From Terasakiella magnetica (GTDB taxonomy: Bacteria; Pseudomonadota; Alphaproteobacteria; Rhodospirillales; Magnetospirillaceae): a stretch of DNA of 64,000 nucleotides. Under the pieces are notes generated by a model. That model did no database searches. It saw nothing but the letters and a program-made list of their open reading frames with translations, and was not told the origin of the DNA. This document shows, piece after piece, positions 45,320 to 54,848 of this stretch. Both the position numbers and the translations under genes were made by a program. Where the stretch lies: NCBI GenBank assembly GCA_902729415.1, contig CACVCF010000046.1:7501-71500 (forward strand). The letters are read 5' to 3'. Within the stretch, counting starts at the first letter, position 1, and each line of letters starts with the position of its first letter.

Positions 45320-46840
45320 ATGTCGCTTCAGCCCGATTTTTCCGCCTTTGCCGCAATCTATGATGCGGGCAGACCCCAAGTGGTCTGGCGGATTTTGGTG
45401 GCAGATCTGGAGACGCCGGTTTCAGCCTTCCTGAAGCTGGTCAACGGACAGCCCAACTCGTTCCTGCTGGAATCAGTGGAAGGCGGGGCTGTGCGCGGCC
45501 GCTATTCCATCTTGGGGATGAAGCCCGACCTGATCTGGAAGTGTGACGGCAATCAGGCCTGGATCAACCGCAACGCCCGCACCAAAAGCGGCATCTTCCA
45601 CCCCTGCCCGGTGGCGGAGAAGGATGGAACCCTGGCCTCGCTGCGGGCACTGGTGGCGGAATGCTCCATCGACGTGCCCCCCCATCTACCGCCCATGTCC
45701 GCCGGCCTGATCGGCTACATGACCTACGACATGGTGCGCTTGGTGGAACGCCTGCCCGATGACAATCCCGACGTTATCAAGGTTCCTGACGGTATCTTCA
45801 TCCGCCCGACGGTGATGGCGGTGTTCGACAACGTCAATGGTACCCTGACCGCGGTGGCCTCGGTGTGGCCGCGTCCCGGTGTGGATGCCCAGGCCGCCTG
45901 GGATTTGGCCAGCGAACGGCTGGAGCATGTGGTCGAAGCCCTGGACTCGCCGCTGCCCCACACCTATACCGGCGGCTCGCGGGCCGAGCACCTGCCCATT
46001 CCGGTTCCCGGGGTTTCGCCCGACCAATATTGCGCCATGGTCGAGAAGGCCAAGGAATACATTGCCGCCGGCGATGTCTTCCAGGTGGTGCTGTCGCAGC
46101 GTCTGGCAGTACCATTCAAGCTGCCGCCGTTCTCGCTCTATCGCTCGCTGCGCCGCCTCAATCCCAGCCCCTTCTTGTTCTTCCTGGATTTCGGCGAATT
46201 CCAGTTGGTGGGCTCCAGCCCGGAAATCCTGGTCCGCCTGCGCGACGACAAGGTTACCATCCGCCCTATCGCCGGAACCCGCAGGCGCGGCAAGACCCCC
46301 GCCGAGGACGAGGAACTGGCCGCCGACCTGCTGGGCGACCCCAAGGAATTGGCCGAGCATCTGATGTTGCTGGACCTGGGACGCAACGATGTCGGCCGTG
46401 TCGCCGCCATCGGATCGGTCAAGGTCACGAAGAAGATGGCGGTGGAATACTATTCCCACGTCATGCACATCGTTTCCAACGTCGAAGGCCAGATCCGCGA
46501 GGGCTGTGATGCCATGGACGCCCTGATGGCGGGCTTTCCTGCCGGAACCACGTCGGGTGCCCCCAAGATCCGCGCCATGGAGATTATCGACGAACTGGAA
46601 TCCGAACGTCGCTCGTTCTATGCCGGGGCCATCGGTTATTTCGACGGCAATGGCAATATGGATACCTGCATCGCGCTGCGCACCACCCTGGTCAAGGATG
46701 GCACCATGTATGTTCAGGCCGGAGCGGGCATCGTCGCCGATTCCGTTCCCTTGAGCGAGCATGAGGAGTGCATGAACAAGGCCCGCGCCCTGGTGCGCGC
46801 CGCCGAGGACGCTATCGACTACACCTTGATGAAGCAATAA
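45320..46840 (+). CDS. trpE: Anthranilate synthase component I
   Basis: It makes anthranilate from chorismate with ammonia from TrpG. The 506-residue protein has the feedback-site-like LLESVEG near the N-terminus. The chorismate-binding domain shows PSPFLFFLDFGEFQLVGSSP, GTRRRGKTPAEDE, LDLGRNDVGRVA, FPAGTTSGAPKIRAMEIIDE and the terminal VQAGAGIVADSVP. It starts two bases after the ppiD stop, with GAAGAG as ribosome site in the end of ppiD. No trpG follows in the window. Confidence 0.97.
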   Translation: MSLQPDFSAFAAIYDAGRPQVVWRILVADLETPVSAFLKLVNGQPNSFLLESVEGGAVRGRYSILGMKPDLIWKCDGNQAWINRNARTKSGIFHPCPVAEKDGTLASLRALVAECSIDVPPHLPPMSAGLIGYMTYDMVRLVERLPDDNPDVIKVPDGIFIRPTVMAVFDNVNGTLTAVASVWPRPGVDAQAAWDLASERLEHVVEALDSPLPHTYTGGSRAEHLPIPVPGVSPDQYCAMVEKAKEYIAAGDVFQVVLSQRLAVPFKLPPFSLYRSLRRLNPSPFLFFLDFGEFQLVGSSPEILVRLRDDKVTIRPIAGTRRRGKTPAEDEELAADLLGDPKELAEHLMLLDLGRNDVGRVAAIGSVKVTKKMAVEYYSHVMHIVSNVEGQIREGCDAMDALMAGFPAGTTSGAPKIRAMEIIDELESERRSFYAGAIGYFDGNGNMDTCIALRTTLVKDGTMYVQAGAGIVADSVPLSEHEECMNKARALVRAAEDAIDYTLMKQ

Positions 46841-46851
46841 GACCGAATCCC

Positions 46852-46881
46852 GATGATCCCAACCGATCGGCTGGGATCATC
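46852..46881 (+). terminator. Hairpin after trpE
   Basis: GATGATCCCA (46852-46861) pairs perfectly with TGGGATCATC (46872-46881), 11 bases after the trpE stop. It lacks a T-run, so it may act with Rho or as an mRNA end stabiliser. Confidence 0.5.
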
Positions 46882-47094
46882 AAGACCCTCAAGGGCAGAG
46901 CGGGATTTTCCGCATCCCTTGCCTCCCAGACCACGAGGCGCGCGGCCGTAGTCGCGGCTAGAGCGGCCAATATCGCCTCAATGAGTCAGGCTCATCGGAG
47001 CGATGGTGCAAGCGGGTTGCCGCCCGAAATCTATTGCCAGGCCCGCCCCACTCTGACATATTGCGATTAATTCGCATTTGCATCTGAGGGTTTC

Positions 47095-47640
47095 ATGGGC
47101 TTCATCGAACGACTGTCCTGCCTTGCCCCCCGGCACCTGACCTCCGGGAATTACCTGCATCTGGTGCTGCTGGGCACCACATCGCGCGGCCCCATCTCTA
47201 TCGACCAAGCCTATGAAGCCGCAACCATTCTAGCGGCGCCGCTGTGGACACCGACCCATTCCCTGGTGATCGACACCCTGCAAGACCTGTGTGAGCAAGA
47301 CCTGCTGGCGGTAGATGAACCGCCCATTTCGCTGAGGATCACCGCCTCGGGCCGACGTCGCCTGTCAGAAATTTTGAGCATGGGAATCCCTTCTCCCCAT
47401 ACCCCGTTCGGGCAGGCCGGCATCCGCCTGAAGCTGGCCTTCCTCGATCACCTCCCACCCGACCTGCGCCGTCGTCAGTTGGATGGTCTGATCCAGGCCT
47501 ATGAATGCGAAATCGCCGCCCGGACGTCACGCTGTCGGGCGTGGCATCTGAGCGGCGATTTTGGCCGGGCCTGGCTGGATCAGCACATCGAGGGGCTGGA
47601 AGAGGGCCTCACCGTGCTGCGCCGGTTATCCGTGGCTTGA
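47095..47640 (+). CDS. Hypothetical protein, possible winged-helix (PadR-like) regulator
   Basis: 181 residues, soluble. The N-terminal half (LTSGNYLHLVLLGTTSRGPI, then TPTHSLVIDTLQDLCEQDLL and LRITASGRRRLSEIL) reads like a winged-helix DNA-binding fold in which ITASGRRRL follows the wing, as in PadR proteins. The C-terminal helices could be a dimerisation arm. No operon partner. The regulatory role is inferred from weak resemblance only. Confidence 0.55.
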   Translation: MGFIERLSCLAPRHLTSGNYLHLVLLGTTSRGPISIDQAYEAATILAAPLWTPTHSLVIDTLQDLCEQDLLAVDEPPISLRITASGRRRLSEILSMGIPSPHTPFGQAGIRLKLAFLDHLPPDLRRRQLDGLIQAYECEIAARTSRCRAWHLSGDFGRAWLDQHIEGLEEGLTVLRRLSVA

Positions 47641-47683
47641 ACTTAAGACTTTTTCGTCCGGCTCAGCCGAAATTTGAGAAGCT

Positions 47684-47887
47684 CTAGGCGGCAACCCCCT
47701 CGAAGCCGAAACCGGCATCGTCCACCGCCTGCTTGACCAAAGCCTCGGAGGCACCGTCAACGGTCACTGCTGCCTTGGCCACATCGATAGTGACCTTGGC
47801 ATCCGCGGCCACGGCCTTGATGGCCGATTCGACCGACCGGGCGCAGCCCCCGCAGGTCATGCCGGTAACGCGATACGTGGTAGCCAT
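47684..47887 (-). CDS. Heavy-metal-associated (CopZ-like) metallochaperone
   Basis: A 67-residue single HMA domain. The metal motif GMTCGGCARSVE has two cysteines for Cu(I) or a similar ion. The beta-alpha-beta pattern ends in VDDAGFGFEGVAA. It lies 60 bp downstream of a caspase/WD40 gene on the same strand, and no copper ATPase is adjacent. Cu(I) carriage is the family norm; the metal is not proven here. Confidence 0.92.
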   Translation of the reverse strand: MATTYRVTGMTCGGCARSVESAIKAVAADAKVTIDVAKAAVTVDGASEALVKQAVDDAGFGFEGVAA

Positions 47888-47947
47888 GAAATCCTCCCAT
47901 ACGGTGTCAAGCTGGAGGAGAGTATGAACCTTCCTGCAAGGGGAAGG

Positions 47948-50425
47948 TCAAGCCCCCTTGGCCTTGGTCTTGGCAGCGGGGGTCTTAGACGGTTGGGTCG
48001 CAGGCGCCGCCTTTCTGGCCTGGAACTCCGAGGACGAGAACACCGCGAATGAGACACCTCGGCCATAGACTACCGGAATCTGGGCCTCACCCGCATATTT
48101 AAGACTGATATCGGGCAGCACCCGCTTCACATAGCTGGTCAGTTCGTCCACCGTCACCCGGCCATCGGCCTGGATGGTGTCGGCGCGACCTTCCAGACCT
48201 TGGAGCACCGTATAGGTAAAGGCGCCATGCCCAAGTTCGGGCAGTTCGGCGGCCTTCTGCTCTTTCTCTGCCGCCGCGATCACATGCAGGCCGAAGGTGC
48301 GGGCCATCTGCACCAGCTTTTTGCGGTCTTCGAACAGGCTGCTGTCCCCCACCGCCGCACCGGAATGGCAGGCATCAAGCAACAGCATGATCTTCTGTGC
48401 CTTGGCATGCATCAGGCCGTCGGCGATTTCCGCCGCCGAGATTCCAATTCGGGGAACATCGGCCTTGCGCATGGGAGAGGGGACATCGGTAGGAATGAAG
48501 TACCACTTATCGTCCACCACCACGCCGTGACCAGCCAGATACAGCACCACCGTATCTTCGGGCCTGGTGTCACCCAACTCGGACAGCTTGGCCAACACGG
48601 CGGCGCGGGTGGCTCCGACGTCGCGCAAGGGAATCTGGCGGGCCTCCTTGACCAGCGGCATGACCTGACCGCCGAAATAGGCGGCGATGCTTTCGGCGTC
48701 GGGCACGCCGTAATCCAGATTGAGGTTAGGATCGCTGTATTGGTTGATGCCGACGGTAATCACCCGCAGCGTGCCGGGAATACCGCTACCGGTCCGGACC
48801 ACAAGGGTCGAGGCCGCGTCGCTTTCAATCTGTTGCGATGACAGGGCGCGGGCGGCCAATTGATTCTGGCCCTCGGCCAGGGTGACGGTGAAGCTTTGAT
48901 TGAATTCCTTGGCCCCGGCGGCAACCGGAGACGACGCCACCAGCTTGCCGTTCTGATAAAGCCGGACTTCCGAAATGCCGCCACCCTGATCAGTGACGCT
49001 GACGGAAACCGCCATGGTTTCGGCTTCCACCGTCGTGGGGCCGCCCAGGGCGATTTTGGTCAAAGGCGGCAGTTTGAATTCAACACCGGCCGAGACCGGC
49101 GGCGGCGGCGGTGGCGTTCCCACAGCACTGCGGCCCAGCAGGCCCGGCTCGAACAACGGCTCGGAGAACTGCTCCAGATTGAACTGACGGTCGCCCGCCG
49201 CCAGACGCACCGCGTCGGGGCCATCGCTCTCGCCATCGAACTGGCCCTGCTGATTGACCACCGCCCAGCCATCCTTGGACACCAGGAACATGCCCACATC
49301 GGAGGCATCGTCGCGGCGGAACACCCGCATGGCGCCATTGTCGCCCAGGGCATAGATCAGCTTGCCGTCGCGGCCAAAACTGATGCCGGTGATGACGGTT
49401 TCGGGCCAGCGCAACAGCGCCTTGGGCTCCATGCTGGCGGTATCGATAATCTGGATGCCGCCGTCCTGCTGACCAATGGCCAGGGTGGCGCCGCTATCGT
49501 CAATGCCAAGCACCGAGGCCTTGGCATCCTCGCGCTCGACCTTCTCCGCCGCGCCTTGCGCCGTCACGATGTAAACGGCACCATCACGGTCAAGGGCGGC
49601 AATCTTACCGCCTGCCATGAACACCGACGACACCAAGCCGACCTTGGAGACCTTGGCGGTCAGCACCGACCCGTCATTCAGGCCGATCAGGCGCAGTTCG
49701 CCCCCGGCATCACCGGCGGCGGCGCGGGACTGATCCGACGACACGGTGATGGAGGAAACCTCCGTCGTGCCGGGCACCGTCATCACCGGTACGCCACCGG
49801 CAAGCGGGATCACCTGGACGCTGCCATTGCGCAACCCCACCACGGCGCGGGTGCCGTCAGGGGAGATAGCAACGGCCTTGCCGCCATCGGCCAGGGCGAT
49901 ACTGGCCCCGGCGGCAGCGCCTTTCAGCGACCACACCCGCAGCGCCGCATCCGCCCCCACCGTTACCGCCACCTGGGCGGCGCTGGACATGGCCGAGGCC
50001 TGGACCTTGCCGGAATGGGCGGGCCGCCGCCACATTTCACGGCCCTGCCGCAGGCTCCAGAAGCTGACATCGCCGTTGGACAGCCCCACCACGATCTCGT
50101 CGTTATTGCCCGCCGTGGACACGCTGGACGCGGGCAGCAGGCTGCTGGACTGGAAGGTAATATCGGGGAACTTGACCAACCCCGCCGCCGAAACCGACGA
50201 TTTGGGCTTTTGCTGGCCGCCACCGCTGCTGCCGCCTGAACCGCCGCCCGACGCACCGACGGAGGTGGTAGGAATGTTCATGACCGGCGGCATGAATACC
50301 GGGGCTGGCGGCGGCGGTGAGTACGAACCACCGCCGCAGCACGACGCCTGCACCTGGGACGGCCCCACCGGAATCAACAGCAAACCGCCGGCAACGGCGA
50401 CGGCAAGGGTCGAGAGTCTACGCAT
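47948..50425 (-). CDS. Exported caspase-family (peptidase C14) / WD40 protein, paralogue 1
   Basis: 825 residues from the chosen ATG, with a signal peptide MRRLSTLAVAVAGGLLLIPV. A Gly/Ser/Pro-rich linker leads to a WD40-like propeller (about 75-400, for example AVGLRNGSVQVIPLAG-type blades). An Ig-like beta domain (about 450-545) is followed by a caspase-type domain (about 550-790) with catalytic H633 in YLAGHG and C686 in LLLDACHSGA. Both dyad residues are present, so it may be an active cysteine peptidase in the periplasm. Substrate unknown. It is a paralogue of the gene at 50644. Confidence 0.87.
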   Translation of the reverse strand: MRRLSTLAVAVAGGLLLIPVGPSQVQASCCGGGSYSPPPPAPVFMPPVMNIPTTSVGASGGGSGGSSGGGQQKPKSSVSAAGLVKFPDITFQSSSLLPASSVSTAGNNDEIVVGLSNGDVSFWSLRQGREMWRRPAHSGKVQASAMSSAAQVAVTVGADAALRVWSLKGAAAGASIALADGGKAVAISPDGTRAVVGLRNGSVQVIPLAGGVPVMTVPGTTEVSSITVSSDQSRAAAGDAGGELRLIGLNDGSVLTAKVSKVGLVSSVFMAGGKIAALDRDGAVYIVTAQGAAEKVEREDAKASVLGIDDSGATLAIGQQDGGIQIIDTASMEPKALLRWPETVITGISFGRDGKLIYALGDNGAMRVFRRDDASDVGMFLVSKDGWAVVNQQGQFDGESDGPDAVRLAAGDRQFNLEQFSEPLFEPGLLGRSAVGTPPPPPPVSAGVEFKLPPLTKIALGGPTTVEAETMAVSVSVTDQGGGISEVRLYQNGKLVASSPVAAGAKEFNQSFTVTLAEGQNQLAARALSSQQIESDAASTLVVRTGSGIPGTLRVITVGINQYSDPNLNLDYGVPDAESIAAYFGGQVMPLVKEARQIPLRDVGATRAAVLAKLSELGDTRPEDTVVLYLAGHGVVVDDKWYFIPTDVPSPMRKADVPRIGISAAEIADGLMHAKAQKIMLLLDACHSGAAVGDSSLFEDRKKLVQMARTFGLHVIAAAEKEQKAAELPELGHGAFTYTVLQGLEGRADTIQADGRVTVDELTSYVKRVLPDISLKYAGEAQIPVVYGRGVSFAVFSSSEFQARKAAPATQPSKTPAAKTKAKGA

Positions 50426-50488
50426 GGCGGCCTCGCTCAACTGTGGCGTTATAGCGGCGAGCCACGGACGTGACTCGACCTTATTGTC

Positions 50489-50527
50489 CCTCAAACGCCG
50501 GGCGGCGGGTCTCTGCCCGCCTTGGCT
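50489..50527 (+). repeat. Copy (e) of the hairpin-bearing intergenic repeat
   Basis: CCTCAAACGCCGGGCG (50489-50504), then the hairpin GGCGGG-TCTCTG-CCCGCC, then CTTGGCT. It lies in the 218-bp gap between the two caspase/WD40 genes. Its fixed blocks match copies (b) and (c). Confidence 0.6.
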
Positions 50528-50643
50528 TACGCACTACGTGGCGCGGCGGGCCTTGCCCTTGCCGTCTCACCCTCGAACTGAAGTTCGAGCGTTTGCCGGT
50601 ATTATTCTCCTGACCCGAATTGTAGATCAGGTGCGGGGGTGGT

Positions 50644-53600
50644 TCAATTGATGTTGACGTAACGGAGGCTGAACGGCCCCCGGCTTTTATAGCTGACCGA
50701 GGGGCGCTGCTGCTTGCCCAGGGCCAGGGCCTGACCGGGAACGATTTCCTGAACATAGGTGGCCAGTTCGCTCATGGTCACCACCCCATCCTTGGAAAAA
50801 TCGGCGGCCCCAGCCAATCCTTGCAAAATGAACTTGGTAAAAAGCCCGTGGGGGCTTTCCGGCGAGGCTTCATCGCTAGGGTCGAAGCGGGTCCGCCCCA
50901 CCATGGACAAGGGGGCGGCACTGCTGCCCGCACCGTCCAGCGCCTCCTCGTCCAGATCAGCGGCGGCGATGACGGCACGCCCGATGGCCGAGCCCATGGT
51001 CTGGGACATATTCTGGCTTTTTTCCGCCTGCTCGGTGGCGTTGCCGAGGCCGGAATTGATAAGCGCCCCGGAATGGCAGGTGTCGAGCAACAGCAGCACC
51101 TTGGCGCTTTGCAGCTTGCCCACTCGCTGCATCAGGAGGTGCTGGTTGAGCCCGCCCTCCTTGACCACCCGGTCGACATCGGCCTGCGAGCGCAGCTTGT
51201 CACCCTTGGGATTGATATTGGCCGGAACGAAGTAATATTCCTGATCAACGGCAAATCCGTGCCCGGCGAAAAAAACCATCACCATGTCCTGGGGCCGGGG
51301 GGCGGTGGCGGCAACCACCTCGTCGATAGCCTTGAGGATATTGGCGTTGGTGGCCTGTTCGTCGATCAGCACCTTGGCCTCGACCTTGGAATAGACCCGT
51401 CCTTCCGACGCCTTCATCATCTTGACGATGCCACGGGCGTCATGGTCGGAATTATCCAACTGCATGGCCGAAGGAAGGTTGGGATATTTGTTGGCTCCGA
51501 CGGCGATGATGTGGAGCACCACATCCTTATCCTTTTCCTTATCGTCGCCGCCGGGATTGAACACCACCTTGAGGCCGACCCGGTCCTCTTCCTTGGACTC
51601 GATCTTGCCCCCCTTGGCGAAGGCGGAGATATCGATCAGATTGGCGCCGCGATCGAGAATCATCCGGTGTTCTTCGCTGTGATGATTGCCCTGCACCGGG
51701 CTGAGGGCGCGGGCGGTGGGAACCAAGGCGCCGTTGCGCCGCACCACGGTTTCCTCGACGCCGCCACCGCGATCCTCGGTGATGATCTTAAGGGTGACCT
51801 CCCGCGACGGGACCATGACCGCCGGAGCCGCCGCCGACAGCCCCCGAGTGGAAACCGCGGTGGCGGGTTGACAGATATCAGTACTTTTAACCGGGTCATG
51901 GGCGCACAGTTCCACCAGCTTGACCCGCGGCGGCATGCCCTTGGCCACCAGGGCCTCAACCGGCGCGGCATGGTCCCGACGGTATTTGGAGATCAGACCT
52001 TCCGCCGGGGCAGCGGCAGTGGGGGCGGAAGCCGGAGCAGCAGCGGGAGCCTTGGAAATTGCGGGAGACGCCGCCGCAGACACGGCGGAATCGCCACGGA
52101 AGGCGTTCATCACCACATCGCGGCGATAGGTGGTGGCGTACATCTGGTCGATGGCGACAAATTCGGCCTCGACCTTCTTGCCGCGGTTGACGTGATAGCC
52201 GATCAGGCCTTCACCGCCCTCACCGCTGTCGAAATAGCCGTCGGGCGTCCAGACGATCCAGCGGCGGCCATCGGCGTGGGGAAAGAAGGCCAGGGCCTCG
52301 GCCCCGCTCTCGCTGCGATACCAGCGGATGGTGCCGTCGGCGAAGGCCGCGATCACCCAGCGCCCATCGGCCGACAAGGTCAGCCCGTGGATGGCGGCGG
52401 GCGCCACGCTTTTCCACGCCGGAGCCTCGCCCTTGTAAAAGCGGAGATAGAAGTCCGACCCCAATGCCCAGTTCCCGCCCACGCCAAAGGCCAAAGCCCG
52501 GCCGCGCTCGGCGGCGTCGAGTCCCAAGGCGCGCTGATTGACCTTGGCGGCGGCTCCCCCCGCCTGCCAGTTCTCCACCTTGAGGCCTGCCGCCGACGTC
52601 ACCGCGCCCGTCAGTTTGCTGGTGCCTTTCAGCGCCGCGAAGCTTCCCGCCTTGAGGCTGAAACCATGCCGGGTCTTGCCGCCATCGGTGCTGAATTCGA
52701 CCGTACCGCCGTCGGCATTGGTCCGCAGATCCACCCCGCGCAGATCGCGGAAGGCGGGGGCCACGGTAAAGCCCTTGCCCCCCACCAGCCCCCACGACGG
52801 CTCGGTGGTGGCATAAAGCAGTCCGCCGCCGGGATTGACCGCCAAATCGGTGACGGTGCGATTGCCAAGGGCCAGGTCCTCGCCGCTTTTGCCATCGGCA
52901 CTCCACTTGCGGGCATACCAGCGCCCGGCGCCATCGGCATAGGTTCCGGCACCAAAGATGAATTTGCCGTCCGGCGACCACGCCACCACGGGAAAGCCGC
53001 CCCGCTTGCGCCCATCCCCTTTAAGGAACCGCAACGGCGCCAGATCCTTGGCGGCAAGAACGGTGACGCTGTCACCGCCCTGGCTGCCCAAAGCCACGCT
53101 TTGTCCATCGGGCGACAGGGCGATGCCCCAGGGCGTCAGATCCTTCACCCCCCCGATCCGGGGCGATTGCAGATTGCTTCCCGGCGGATAAAGCTTGACG
53201 GCGCCATCGGCGGAAGCCGCCGCCAAGGTGCCGTCGGCTCCAAAATCCAGCCACTGGACGGTGTCGCGGAAATCCTTGTCGGAAAACAGCTTCTTCTCGG
53301 TCAGGTCATAGAGGACCACGCCGCCCCGGCCCTGCAATCCCGCCGCCAGCCAACGGCCGTCGCGGCTGAAGGCCAGGGCCATGACCGGCATGTCCAAACG
53401 CCCCAGCCGCCCCACCATGCGCTCGCCATCACGGCCGAGATCATAGAGGTAGACGAAATGCGCCCCGCCATCCCAACTGGGGCCGGTGCGGCCCGCCACC
53501 GCCACCTTGGTTCCGGCGGCGGCGACCGCATAAAGCGCGCCCTCGTCCTCGGGGCCGATGGGGCTGCGCAACACCGACAGCGCCCGACCGTCTACCGCCG

Positions 53601-53802
53601 ACCATAACCGCGCCGTCTTGTCGTCGGACACGGTAACCACCCGCCCCCCATCCACCAGGGCCATGCGATTGATCATGGCGGTGTGCATGCCGGTCTCGAT
53701 CCGCAGTTGCGGCGTCGGCGGCAAAGAATCGTCGGCAGCAAAAGCCGTCCCCGTCGCCACCATTCCAAACAGCAGGCACAGGAGGAGACGAAGACGGCTC
53801 AT
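50644..53802 (-). CDS. Exported caspase-family (peptidase C14) / WD40 protein, paralogue 2
   Basis: 1052 residues. The signal peptide ends near GTAFAADD. A long WD40-like propeller (about 35-540) contains blades such as MALAFSRDGRWLAAGL and VVTVSDDKTARLW. A linker rich in Ala and Pro (about 580-615) precedes a beta domain and the caspase domain (about 780-1050) with H848 in VFFAGHGFA and C909 in LLLLDTCHSGAL. Both catalytic residues are intact. It follows the lipoprotein gene by 13 bp and so belongs to the same probable operon. Confidence 0.88.
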   Translation of the reverse strand: MSRLRLLLCLLFGMVATGTAFAADDSLPPTPQLRIETGMHTAMINRMALVDGGRVVTVSDDKTARLWSAVDGRALSVLRSPIGPEDEGALYAVAAAGTKVAVAGRTGPSWDGGAHFVYLYDLGRDGERMVGRLGRLDMPVMALAFSRDGRWLAAGLQGRGGVVLYDLTEKKLFSDKDFRDTVQWLDFGADGTLAAASADGAVKLYPPGSNLQSPRIGGVKDLTPWGIALSPDGQSVALGSQGGDSVTVLAAKDLAPLRFLKGDGRKRGGFPVVAWSPDGKFIFGAGTYADGAGRWYARKWSADGKSGEDLALGNRTVTDLAVNPGGGLLYATTEPSWGLVGGKGFTVAPAFRDLRGVDLRTNADGGTVEFSTDGGKTRHGFSLKAGSFAALKGTSKLTGAVTSAAGLKVENWQAGGAAAKVNQRALGLDAAERGRALAFGVGGNWALGSDFYLRFYKGEAPAWKSVAPAAIHGLTLSADGRWVIAAFADGTIRWYRSESGAEALAFFPHADGRRWIVWTPDGYFDSGEGGEGLIGYHVNRGKKVEAEFVAIDQMYATTYRRDVVMNAFRGDSAVSAAASPAISKAPAAAPASAPTAAAPAEGLISKYRRDHAAPVEALVAKGMPPRVKLVELCAHDPVKSTDICQPATAVSTRGLSAAAPAVMVPSREVTLKIITEDRGGGVEETVVRRNGALVPTARALSPVQGNHHSEEHRMILDRGANLIDISAFAKGGKIESKEEDRVGLKVVFNPGGDDKEKDKDVVLHIIAVGANKYPNLPSAMQLDNSDHDARGIVKMMKASEGRVYSKVEAKVLIDEQATNANILKAIDEVVAATAPRPQDMVMVFFAGHGFAVDQEYYFVPANINPKGDKLRSQADVDRVVKEGGLNQHLLMQRVGKLQSAKVLLLLDTCHSGALINSGLGNATEQAEKSQNMSQTMGSAIGRAVIAAADLDEEALDGAGSSAAPLSMVGRTRFDPSDEASPESPHGLFTKFILQGLAGAADFSKDGVVTMSELATYVQEIVPGQALALGKQQRPSVSYKSRGPFSLRYVNIN

Positions 53803-53815
53803 TGATCACGCGCCC

Positions 53816-54745
53816 CTAATTGATCTCGAAGGCCGGGCCATCCACCGCCGCCTTGGTGCTGGCAACCGTCTGATTATAGCCCACGGTGCGCTTTTGGGTG
53901 TTGTCTTGCTGCAACTTGACATCGGCCACCTTGCTGCCGGTGGTGGCGGGCGGCGCAGCCACGGCGGGAGCGGCGGTGGGAGCGGCGGCCTGCGGTGCGG
54001 CCTTGGCCTTGGCGGGCGCCTTCTTGGCCGGGGCCGGAGGAGGCGGAGGAGGAGGCGGCGCGGCGCGGGCGGCTTCATAATTCGCCCAACTGGTCTTGGC
54101 TGCGGTGTCCTTTTCCAGCAACTGGTCGGAGGCGGTAGCGAATTCCTTCTGGCGCTCGATCATCTTGGCGCCGATGGCCTCGGCGGCGGCGATCTCTTCC
54201 TTGAAGCGGGTCTTCTGCTCGGCCATGCGTGTGGTGGCCACGTCACGGGTGATGATGCCCGCCTTGAGATCGGCCTTGATAGTAGCGGCGGCCTGGGTGC
54301 GGCAAACCGAAACCTTCTCGAAGGCGGCGGAGGCACGCGCCACCTCGGCGGCTTCCTTGTCGAGATCGCTGTTGATGGAGGTAGAGAGCGCCGCCACATC
54401 CTGGGTCTGCTGCTGCTTGGCCTGCCAATAGCCCCCGGCGGCGCCGGCCAGAACACCGGCGCCCGCACCGATGGCGGCCCCTTGGGCGGCACTCCTGCCG
54501 CTGAGACCGGCGATCAGGGCGCCGCTCAAGGCTCCCACCACCGCACCGGCCAAAGCACCTTCGAGAATGGCGCGTTCGAAGAAGCCCTTGGAGTTCAACA
54601 GCTCGGCATGGGCCACACCGCAGACATCATTGGGATCGGCAACGTTGGAGGAGAGATAGCCTCCCCCCGGCGTCTGCGCGCACCCGGCCAGCAGGAAGCT
54701 GCTGGACGCCAAAAGAACTACGGAAAACCGAGCCGTCCGTCGCAT
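53816..54745 (-). CDS. Glycine-zipper lipoprotein with coiled-coil
   Basis: 309 residues. The lipobox LLAGC places the lipidated cysteine at C22. Residues about 55-110 are a hydrophobic Gly/Ala-rich zipper (GALAGAVVGALSGALIAGL), of the type that inserts into or packs on membranes. A helical charged region with coiled-coil character follows (about 115-225), then a run of prolines and Ala/Pro/Lys repeats, ending in QNDNTQKRTVGYNQTV-like sequence. It is likely an outer-membrane lipoprotein partner of the caspase/WD40 protein encoded 13 bp downstream. GGGGGGG precedes the ATG. Confidence 0.8.
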   Translation of the reverse strand: MRRTARFSVVLLASSSFLLAGCAQTPGGGYLSSNVADPNDVCGVAHAELLNSKGFFERAILEGALAGAVVGALSGALIAGLSGRSAAQGAAIGAGAGVLAGAAGGYWQAKQQQTQDVAALSTSINSDLDKEAAEVARASAAFEKVSVCRTQAAATIKADLKAGIITRDVATTRMAEQKTRFKEEIAAAEAIGAKMIERQKEFATASDQLLEKDTAAKTSWANYEAARAAPPPPPPPPAPAKKAPAKAKAAPQAAAPTAAPAVAAPPATTGSKVADVKLQQDNTQKRTVGYNQTVASTKAAVDGPAFEIN

Positions 54746-54848
54746 CTGAAATCCCCCCCCTTGATGACCATCCCCCCTCAAGGGTCGGCCCGAGACCGCA
54801 ATCCTAGCTCCGGGTCTCGAGACGCGCAACCCACGGTAAAGGGCTGAT

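Noticed and set aside
50821..53607. 928-codon plus-strand frame antisense to caspase/WD40 paralogue 2
   Set aside because: Repetitive His/Gly/Gln/Asp composition typical of the reverse complement of GC-rich genes. The minus-strand product has a signal peptide, a propeller and an intact catalytic dyad.
47948..53802. Caspase genes as an anti-phage defence island
   Set aside because: The proteins carry signal peptides and lie in a row of envelope genes. No typical defence partners (reverse transcriptase, TIR, nuclease, STAND NTPase) are present.
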